DNA of 64,000 nt, taken from contig JBEDUK010000096.1 in assembly GCA_040414485.1 (NCBI GenBank), forward strand, positions 65,841-129,840, in the 5' to 3' direction. The first letter of the stretch is position 1, and the number at the start of each line of letters is the position of its first letter. The translations under genes were made by a program, and so were the position numbers. This stretch comes from JBEDUK01 sp040414485 (GTDB taxonomy: Bacteria > Actinomycetota > UBA4738). The notes under the pieces are model-generated. The model made no database searches. It worked only from the letters and a program-made list of their open reading frames with translations, and was not told the origin of the DNA. This document shows, one piece after another, positions 58,361-64,000 of this stretch.

Positions 58361-59278
58361 CTACGCGGCCGCCGGGATGCCGGCGAACGCCTCGCGGATC
58401 CAGGCGTGCGTGTCCCAGACGGTCTTGCGCTGGGCGAGCCGCACCGTCGTCATGGGCCCGTTCCCCCCGACCACCTTCCAGAACGTGTCCCAGTTCGGCT
58501 CGGACCAGTCCCACGAGCCGGCCGAGTCGTTCCAGGCCAGCTTCGGGTCCGGGATGCTGATCCCCAGGTCCCAGAGCTTCGGCACATAGGTGGTGAGGAA
58601 CTCCTCGCGCAGGCTCTCGTTCGACCTGGTCTTGATGCCCCAGTACAGCAGCATGTCCTTCTGCTTCGAGGCCGGCCCGAAGAAGTGCATGGTGGGCTCC
58701 CACCACCGGTTCACCGCGTCCTGGAACAGCTCGCGCTGCGCCTCGGTGCCCGAGCACAGTTCGATGACCATCTCGAGGCCGTGCCGGAGGTGGAGCGACT
58801 CCTCGGCGCACACACGGCGCATGGCGCGAACGTACGGCAGGTAGGACGAATCGAGCAGGGCGCGCTGGTTCACGATCGCCGCGCCGTCGATCAGCCACCC
58901 GATGTACGCGACGTCGCCCCACGTCTCGGCCGGGTAATGGAACACGTTGTGGAACTTCGTTCGGCCGTTGACGAGGTCGTCGAACATCGCCTCGCGGGAC
59001 TTTCCGAGGTCCTCCGCCACCCGGTAGAGGATCTGCCCGTGGCCGACCTCGTCCTGGACCTTGGACGTCAGCGACAGCTTGCGCTTGAGGGAAGGAGCCT
59101 TGGGGATCCACGTGCCCTCGGGGAGCGCGCCCATCACCTCGGAGTTCGCGTGCATCTCGATGAACTTCAGCGCCAGCTGGCGGTATTCGTCCGGCATCCA
59201 GTCGCCGGCGTCCACCTTGCCGCCGTCGTCGATGTGCGCCTTGAACTCCGCGACGCGTTCCTCGTAGGTCATGGGCAC
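58361..59278 (-). CDS. paaA: 1,2-phenylacetyl-CoA epoxidase catalytic subunit PaaA
   Basis: 305 aa di-iron subunit. DEVGHGQILYR and EESLHLRHG carry the Glu/His iron ligands, and ADWMP-like start (MTYEERVAEFKAH) and TKWM region are standard. It epoxidises phenylacetyl-CoA to the 1,2-epoxide. AAAGGACGG precedes ATG 59278, and a minus-strand TACGAT at 59301-59306 is a good -10. paaE (the reductase) is not seen anywhere in the window. Confidence 0.95.
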   Translation of the reverse strand: MPMTYEERVAEFKAHIDDGGKVDAGDWMPDEYRQLALKFIEMHANSEVMGALPEGTWIPKAPSLKRKLSLTSKVQDEVGHGQILYRVAEDLGKSREAMFDDLVNGRTKFHNVFHYPAETWGDVAYIGWLIDGAAIVNQRALLDSSYLPYVRAMRRVCAEESLHLRHGLEMVIELCSGTEAQRELFQDAVNRWWEPTMHFFGPASKQKDMLLYWGIKTRSNESLREEFLTTYVPKLWDLGISIPDPKLAWNDSAGSWDWSEPNWDTFWKVVGGNGPMTTVRLAQRKTVWDTHAWIREAFAGIPAAA

Positions 59279-59300
59279 CGTCCTTTCACGGTCACCGCCT

Positions 59301-59306
59301 ATCGTA
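59301..59306 (-). promoter_or_regulatory. -10 box TACGAT before paaA
   Basis: Minus-strand TACGAT 22 bases before ATG 59278, leaving a short leader with the AAAGGACGG ribosome binding site. Confidence 0.45.
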
Positions 59307-59357
59307 CCCGTACCCGCAGGTCCGACAGACGTGGCGCTGACGCCACCGCGCTGATGG

Positions 59358-59363
59358 TAGGTT
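59358..59363 (+). promoter_or_regulatory. -10 box TAGGTT, likely leaderless promoter of the DinB-like gene
   Basis: TAGGTT ends seven bases before ATG 59371, with no ribosome binding site between. Confidence 0.45.
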
Positions 59364-59370
59364 CCCCGCC

Positions 59371-59880
59371 ATGCCGGTGACCAGGGACAAGGCGCTTGCG
59401 GCGCTGCGGGACGGCGACCGCCGCGTCCAGCGTCTCGTGTCGACGTTGAGCAACGATCAGCTGGCCCGCCGACCCGCGCTGGGCGGCGGCGACTGGTCGG
59501 TCGCGGACCTCCTCGGGCACCTCGCCTCGTGGGAGCAGCGCGCTCTGGACGGGATCGCGTGCTGGCGCGCGGGCGGGACCTGGCAGGTTCTGATCGGCAG
59601 CCGAGCCGTGGACGACCTGAACGAGGCGAACGTGCGCAGGTGGCGGCGGCGTGGGCCGTCGCGGACCGTGGGCGCGGCGGCCGACGTTCACGAGCAGCTC
59701 ATGGCGGCCATCGGCGCGCTCACGGACAAGGAGTGGCGATCGACGATGGCGCTGTCGAACGGACGACGCCAGCGGCTGTCGACGAACCTGGGCGGGACGC
59801 TGTGGGGGCCGCCGGGACCGTTCCGCCACGCCGACGCCCACCTGGCCGACCTGCAGGCGTTCGTCAAGTCAGTAACGTAG
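59371..59880 (+). CDS. DinB-like / maleylpyruvate isomerase N-terminal-type metal-binding protein
   Basis: 169 aa four-helix protein. H50 in ADLLGHLASWEQ and two further His in FRHADAHLADL form the usual DinB three-His metal site. Length fits a single DinB_2 domain. Such proteins are often thiol-dependent transferases or detoxifying enzymes. Stands alone, convergent with the SRPBCC gene. Confidence 0.78.
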   Translation: MPVTRDKALAALRDGDRRVQRLVSTLSNDQLARRPALGGGDWSVADLLGHLASWEQRALDGIACWRAGGTWQVLIGSRAVDDLNEANVRRWRRRGPSRTVGAAADVHEQLMAAIGALTDKEWRSTMALSNGRRQRLSTNLGGTLWGPPGPFRHADAHLADLQAFVKSVT

Positions 59881-59882
59881 CC

Positions 59883-60335
59883 TTACGATCCGCCCGTCGG
59901 ATCGTAGCCCTCGCACCTGCGCTTGAGGTTCGCCATGGATCGCCCCAGCAGCCATCGCTGAACCGGCCGGTAGGCCAGCAGCGCGAGCGCGCCGAACGGA
60001 CCGAATGGTATTCGGAGCGACTCGACCCACGTGAATCGAGAGCCGGCTCCGAAGGGCTCGATCCTCCAGATGCCGCGGCCCCGAACGAACCCCGTGTGAT
60101 CCGCCACCATCAGCGACGGCGGCCGCCACGCGATCACGGTAAGTAGATCCACGAGCGCGGGAAGGCCGAAGACCTTCGTTCGTGCCTCGACGTGCGCGCC
60201 GAGCTCTCGATCATCTCCGGCGACGCGGACCCATGCGACGTCCGGCATCCAGCCCACCTGTCCCTCCCAGTCGGTGAGGACCTTCCACACGCGTTCGGGC
60301 GGCGCGCCGATGACGATCGAACGTTCGATCCTCAT
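59883..60335 (-). CDS. SRPBCC/polyketide cyclase-like protein
   Basis: 150 aa. MRIERSIVIGAPPERVWKVLTDWEGQVGWMPDVAWV is the usual N-terminal strand-helix, and RGRGIWRIEPFGAGSRFTWVESL the central strand; the protein ends in a C-terminal helix RWLLGRSMANLKRRCEGY. Ligand-binding helix-grip fold; ligand unknown. Convergent with the DinB-like gene. Confidence 0.8.
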   Translation of the reverse strand: MRIERSIVIGAPPERVWKVLTDWEGQVGWMPDVAWVRVAGDDRELGAHVEARTKVFGLPALVDLLTVIAWRPPSLMVADHTGFVRGRGIWRIEPFGAGSRFTWVESLRIPFGPFGALALLAYRPVQRWLLGRSMANLKRRCEGYDPTGGS

Positions 60336-60377
60336 GGACGTGTCTGCCCCGGCGCAGGCGTCCGATCGGACAGCCGC

Positions 60378-60779
60378 CTACGCGCCTGCGGCGACCCGCG
60401 CGGCGGCGGCTTCGATCACGCGCACCTCGTCGGGACCGAACGCGTCGGGCGTGTTCGAATCCACGTCGAGGACCCCGATCACCGCGCCGTCGCGCACGAT
60501 CGGCGCGACGACCTCGGACCGTGTTCGCAGGTCGCACGCGATGTGGCCGGCCCGTGCCCGGACATCGGGAACGACCTCCGTCGTACCGCTCTGGGCGACC
60601 GCTCCGCAGACGCCCTCCGGGACGCGGATCCGGACGTGTTCGGTCGGTGCGCCCCGGAACGGCCCGAGGATCAGGTCCTCCCCCAGCACCCAGTAGATCC
60701 CGACCCAGTCGAACGGTGGATGGTCGGCGTGCAGGCTTGCTACGGTCGCCTCCGCCGCAACCTCCTGCACGACGTCCAT
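60378..60779 (-). CDS. GAF-domain protein, free methionine-(R)-sulfoxide reductase (MsrC/fRMsr)-like
   Basis: 133 aa. DWVGIYWV, LILGPFRG, EGVCGAVA, VPDVRARAGHIACD and SEVVAPI match fRMsr. Two of the three family Cys are present: C58 and C82. The first Cys, normally in the ACxRI stretch, is absent (PTEHVRIRV), so the disulfide relay must differ or be shorter. A minus-strand TAGACT box eight bases before ATG 60779 supports this start. Divergent from hutI. Confidence 0.82.
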   Translation of the reverse strand: MDVVQEVAAEATVASLHADHPPFDWVGIYWVLGEDLILGPFRGAPTEHVRIRVPEGVCGAVAQSGTTEVVPDVRARAGHIACDLRTRSEVVAPIVRDGAVIGVLDVDSNTPDAFGPDEVRVIEAAAARVAAGA

Positions 60780-60787
60780 AGGGGCCG

Positions 60788-60793
60788 AGTCTA
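60788..60793 (-). promoter_or_regulatory. -10 box TAGACT, likely leaderless promoter of the fRMsr-like gene
   Basis: Minus-strand TAGACT eight bases before ATG 60779; no ribosome binding site between. Confidence 0.45.
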
Positions 60794-60827
60794 CCCAGCG
60801 GCGCATCCGGACCCACTGCGAGCGAAC

Positions 60828-62105
60828 ATGACCGAACCGCCGAAGCCAGATCCCGACCGCGATCCCGTGGCCAGCGGCGTGGCGTTCACGCCCAGGTTGG
60901 TGACACCCACCGGACCCGCACCGAAGCGCGCCTCGGACATGGTCCGGCCCGACGTCATCGAGGACGCTGCGCTCGTGTGGCGCGACGGCGTGATCACCTA
61001 CGCGGGCCCGGCGTGGGCCCTCCCGCGATCGGACCTGGCTGCCGACGGCGTCGAGGTGCGCGTCGACGGCGCCGTCGTCCCCGGTTTCGTCGACTGCCAC
61101 ACGCACCTCCCGTTCTTCGGGTGGCGCGCGGACGAGTTCGAATCGCGGCTCAGCGGCCTCACCTACCGGGACGTCCAGGGCCGCGGCGGCGGGATCTACC
61201 GCAGCGCCCGCCTGCTGGCCGAGGCGGCGGACGAGAAGATCATCGAGTTCTGCCTTCCCCTCGCGCAGGAGATGCTCGCGCACGGCACGACGGCGTTCGA
61301 GATGAAATCCGGCTACGGCCTCTCGGTCGAGGGCGAGCTCCGCCAGTTGCGCCTGGCGCGCGCGCTGGCCGAACGGGTTCCGCAATCGGTCTCCGTGACG
61401 TTGCTCGCCTGCCACGCGGTTCCCGACGGATGGGAGCGGGCCGCGTGGGTGGACGCAGCCTGCCGGGACCTGATCCCGGCGGCCGCCGAGGAGGGATTGG
61501 CCGACGCCGTCGACGCCTACGTGGAGGACATCGCGTTCGGCCTGGACGATCTGGAGCGGATCGCCGCGGCGGCCCACGAGCATGGGCTGCGCCTTCGGGT
61601 CCACGCGGACCAGTTGGGGCACTCGGCCGCGGCCGAGGCGGCGGTGCGCCTGGGCGCGGCCAGCGCCGACCACCTGAACAACGCCGGCGCGGAGGGGGTC
61701 TCAGCGCTGGGCGACGGCTCCACCGTGGCCGTCCTGCTGCCGGTTTCGACGCTCTTCATCGGGGCCACCCGGCCGCCGGCGCAAGAACTGCTCGATGCCG
61801 GTGCCGCGCTGGCGCTGGCGACCGATTTCAACCCTGGCACCTCACCGTGCCTGTCGATGCCGGAGGTGCTCGCCGCGGGTTCGGCCCTGTATGGGATCGC
61901 GCCACTCACGGGACTGACGGCGGCGACGCTCAACGCCGCGCACGTGCTCGGCATGTCCGACCGGCTCGGTTCGCTCGAGCCCGGCAAGCGCGCGGACTTC
62001 GTGGTGCTCGATGCCGCCGAGCCCGCGATGGTCGCGTACCGGCCCGGCCACGACCCGATCGCTTCGGTGTGGCTCGGCGGACGGCCAGTCTCGCCCGCGA
62101 CCTGA
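60828..62105 (+). CDS. hutI: Imidazolonepropionase
   Basis: 425 aa; hydrolyses 4-imidazolone-5-propionate to formiminoglutamate in histidine degradation. Metal site DCHTHLPF (His91, His93), AFEMKSGYGL, HADQLGHS, and TDFNPGTSPCLSMPEV are diagnostic of HutI. The N-terminal 40 residues are a Pro/Asp-rich extension. The frame is open further upstream, but ATG 60828 gives the normal length. Followed 12 bp later by the PPOX gene and then convergent hutH. Confidence 0.93.
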   Translation: MTEPPKPDPDRDPVASGVAFTPRLVTPTGPAPKRASDMVRPDVIEDAALVWRDGVITYAGPAWALPRSDLAADGVEVRVDGAVVPGFVDCHTHLPFFGWRADEFESRLSGLTYRDVQGRGGGIYRSARLLAEAADEKIIEFCLPLAQEMLAHGTTAFEMKSGYGLSVEGELRQLRLARALAERVPQSVSVTLLACHAVPDGWERAAWVDAACRDLIPAAAEEGLADAVDAYVEDIAFGLDDLERIAAAAHEHGLRLRVHADQLGHSAAAEAAVRLGAASADHLNNAGAEGVSALGDGSTVAVLLPVSTLFIGATRPPAQELLDAGAALALATDFNPGTSPCLSMPEVLAAGSALYGIAPLTGLTAATLNAAHVLGMSDRLGSLEPGKRADFVVLDAAEPAMVAYRPGHDPIASVWLGGRPVSPAT

Positions 62106-62117
62106 CAGGATGTGGTC

Positions 62118-62543
62118 GTGACCGTCTCGCTCGACCCGAACGATCCGAAGCACGCCCGCGCGGAGGAACGGCTCCGAGCCGAACTCATCGCGTGGCTGAC
62201 CACGGTCGGCGACGACGGGCAGCCACAGTCGACGCCGGTGTGGTTCTCCTGGGACGGCAGCGAATTCCTGATCTACAGCCAGCCCGATGCCGCGAAGCTC
62301 CGGAACATCGCCGTGCACCCGAAGGTCGGACTACATCTGGAGGGCAACCGGGTGGGCGGCGACAACGTCATCTTCGAGGGCGACGCGAGCCTGCCTGACG
62401 GCGCACCGCCCGCGGATCAGCACCAGGGATACATTGAGAAGTACGGCCAGCGGATCGAACAGTACGGCTGGACGCGCGAGGGCTTCGGCAGCGACTACTC
62501 GCGGGCGATCAGGGTGACGCCGACCCGCGCTCGGATCTGGTGA
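62118..62543 (+). CDS. PPOX-class F420-dependent oxidoreductase-like protein (TIGR03667-type)
   Basis: 141 aa. TVGDDGQPQSTPVWFSWDGSEFLIYSQPDAAKLRNIAVHPKV and GLHLEGN are the split-barrel core of the F420/FMN PPOX family, and the C-terminal YGWTREGFGSDYSRAIRVTPTRARIW is typical of TIGR03667-like proteins. This suggests a cell with F420. GTG 62118 is chosen; GTG 62112 would add two residues. Convergent with hutH. Confidence 0.85.
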   Translation: MTVSLDPNDPKHARAEERLRAELIAWLTTVGDDGQPQSTPVWFSWDGSEFLIYSQPDAAKLRNIAVHPKVGLHLEGNRVGGDNVIFEGDASLPDGAPPADQHQGYIEKYGQRIEQYGWTREGFGSDYSRAIRVTPTRARIW

Positions 62544-62555
62544 CCCTTCCGGGGG

Positions 62556-64000
62556 CTAGTGCAGCGGACCGGTGACCGACTCCACCGCTTCGAGCATTCC
62601 GCCCGACTCGACCAGTTCGATCGCCTCGTCCAATTCGGCTTTGAGCGGCCGATCGGCGTCCAGGAAGGCGGCCACGCCGCGGATCGCCTCCCGGGCCGCG
62701 GCCGTCCCCGCGGCGGGCACGGCGCCGGCCGAGCGCTCCCGAAGGTCCAGCGCCTGCGCGGCGGCGAGCGCCTCGAACGCCACCACCACCTCGGCGTTGC
62801 GGACGATCTCGCGAGCGTGACGCGCCGCGATCATCCCCATGCTCACATGGTCCTCCTGGCCGGCAGACGACGGGATCGAATCCACGGACGCGGGGTGCGC
62901 GAGCGACTTGCTCTCCGACACGAGCGATGCCGCCGAGTACTGCACGATCATCAAGCCCGAGTTCACGCCGGAGCGTTCGATCAGGAACGCCGGCAGGCCG
63001 TTGTTCGTCGCCGGATCGAGCAGCCGGTAGAGGCGCCGCTCGCTGATCGAAGCGAGCCCCACGGTCGCCAGCGCCAGGGCATCGCACGCGACCGCGACCG
63101 GCTGCCCGTGGAAGTTCCCGCCCGACACGACCAGGTCGTCGTCGGCGAACACCAGCGGGTTGTCGGACACCGACGCCATCTCGGTCTCGAACACGCTGGT
63201 CGCGTGGGCGAGCGTGTCGCGGAACGCGCCGTGGACCTGGGGCGCGCAGCGGATCGAATACGCGTCCTGCACCAGATGCTCGCTGTCGTGGTGCGAGGCG
63301 ACGATGCCGCTCCCGGCCAGCAGTGTCCGAAGGTTCGCCGCTGAGGCGGCCTGACCCGCGTGCGGCCGCAGGCGCATGATCCGTTCGTCGTACGCCGCGT
63401 CCGTCCCGAGGATCGCCTCGGTGGTCATGGCCGCGGCGATGTCGGCGGTCTTGGCCAGTCTCCATGCTCGCTCGGCCGCCAGGACGCCGACCGCGAGCAT
63501 CCCCTGCGTGCCGTTGATGAGCGCCAGGCCCTCCTTCGCCTCCAGCGTCAGCGGCTCCGCGCCCAGCCGCGCGAGGGCGTCCGCGGCCGGCATCCGGTCG
63601 CCTTCGAACGAGACCTCGCCTTCGCCGACCAGGGGGAGCGCAAGGTGGGCCAGCGGGGCCAGATCGCCGGAGGCGCCCAGCGACCCCTGCTCGGGCACGA
63701 TGGGAAGGACGCTCTGGTTCAGCAGGAGCAGCAGGCGGTCCACGATGTCCTGTCGCACGCCCGAGTGCCCGAGGGCCAGGACATGCGTGCGGAGCGCCAG
63801 CATGGCCCGGGTCTCCCACTCGGACAGCGGCTCGCCCACCGCCACGGCGTGGGACCTGAGCAATGCGATCTGCAGGGCGCGTGCCTCGTCGGGCTGCAGG
63901 TGGACGTTCGCCAGGCTTCCGAACCCGGTGGTGACGCCGTAGACGATGTCGCCCGCAGCGAGTTTGCGTTCGACGACCGCGCGGGCATCGGCGATCCGCG
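62556..64000 (-). CDS. hutH: Histidine ammonia-lyase, N terminus outside window
   Basis: Minus-strand frame open to the window end (the ATG-like start at 63863 is an internal TTG); upstream sequence reads GDIVYGVTTGFGSLANVH, the catalytic Tyr loop. It has the canonical MIO triad in GSLGASGDLAPLAH, LALINGTQG, SIRCAPQVHGA, ETEMASVSDNPLV, SGGNFHG and QEDHVSMG. First step of histidine degradation: histidine to urocanate. Canonical, unlike the HAL-like protein at 30673. Confidence 0.95.
   Translation of the reverse strand, partial: RIADARAVVERKLAAGDIVYGVTTGFGSLANVHLQPDEARALQIALLRSHAVAVGEPLSEWETRAMLALRTHVLALGHSGVRQDIVDRLLLLLNQSVLPIVPEQGSLGASGDLAPLAHLALPLVGEGEVSFEGDRMPAADALARLGAEPLTLEAKEGLALINGTQGMLAVGVLAAERAWRLAKTADIAAAMTTEAILGTDAAYDERIMRLRPHAGQAASAANLRTLLAGSGIVASHHDSEHLVQDAYSIRCAPQVHGAFRDTLAHATSVFETEMASVSDNPLVFADDDLVVSGGNFHGQPVAVACDALALATVGLASISERRLYRLLDPATNNGLPAFLIERSGVNSGLMIVQYSAASLVSESKSLAHPASVDSIPSSAGQEDHVSMGMIAARHAREIVRNAEVVVAFEALAAAQALDLRERSAGAVPAAGTAAAREAIRGVAAFLDADRPLKAELDEAIELVESGGMLEAVESVTGPLH

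Noticed and set aside
1..64000. Search for CRISPR arrays, tRNA genes, insertion sequences, prophage or defence systems.
   Set aside because: No regularly spaced repeats, tRNA-like cloverleaf, transposase or integrase motifs, or recognised defence genes were found on either strand.

Overview
The window is very GC-rich, tightly packed bacterial chromosome with many GTG and TTG starts and 3-4 base stop/start overlaps. The gene content fits a free-living, chemoheterotrophic, actinobacterial-type organism: a LipJ-like hydrolase/adenylate cyclase fusion, an F420-type PPOX protein, LuxR-ATPase and IclR regulators, and TANNNT boxes 6-10 bases before start codons, which suggests leaderless transcripts. 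The phylum cannot be proved from this stretch; Chloroflexota or another deep lineage remains possible. I see no tRNA, rRNA, insertion sequence, prophage or CRISPR array.

Layout. 1-6.6 kb: the end of an Mrp/ApbC ATPase, then a six-gene minus-strand envelope operon (membrane protein, CPBP protease, PPOX-like, SRPBCC, PAP2, Lgt) and a divergent FlK-like thioesterase. 6.6-14.7 kb: a ThDP-dependent lyase/synthase, two methyltransferases, a PIG-L deacetylase, PepA, a cupin, a cupredoxin lipoprotein and an NCS1 permease behind a TPP riboswitch. 14.95-25.5 kb: an aromatic supra-operon in which a short leader ORF rich in Trp/Tyr/Phe codons and an intrinsic terminator precede chorismate mutase, DAHP synthase, prephenate dehydrogenase, aroA, aroE, aroC, a fused aroK-aroB and aroQ, followed by a translationally coupled aromatic amino acid decarboxylase and a LysE-type exporter. 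All seven shikimate steps are present.

25.5-32.7 kb: a DUF3052-like protein, a PaaG-like enoyl-CoA hydratase, the hydrolase-cyclase fusion, a MetE-like protein, a DUF1684 protein and a HAL/PAL-family protein that has lost the MIO-forming Ala-Ser-Gly. 32.7-43.5 kb: an IclR-associated catabolic operon with an oligopeptide-type ABC transporter, two zinc alcohol dehydrogenases, a formaldehyde-activating enzyme (Fae) and a mandelate racemase-type enolase. 43.5-48.5 kb: a large LuxR-family ATPase divergent from a secreted protein, and a methyltransferase.

48.5-59.3 kb: the phenylacetyl-CoA epoxidase genes in two pieces (paaC-paaD, and paaA-paaB 8 kb away), with secreted FG-GAP, PepSY and PQQ-propeller proteins, a GT87/MptA-like mannosyltransferase and an amidohydrolase between them. 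59.3-64 kb: DinB-like, SRPBCC and fRMsr-like proteins, then histidine degradation (hutI, a PPOX protein, and canonical hutH running off the window).

The most striking finds are the candidate leader-peptide attenuator of the aromatic operon, the Fae-centred catabolic operon, and the MIO-less ammonia-lyase homologue.
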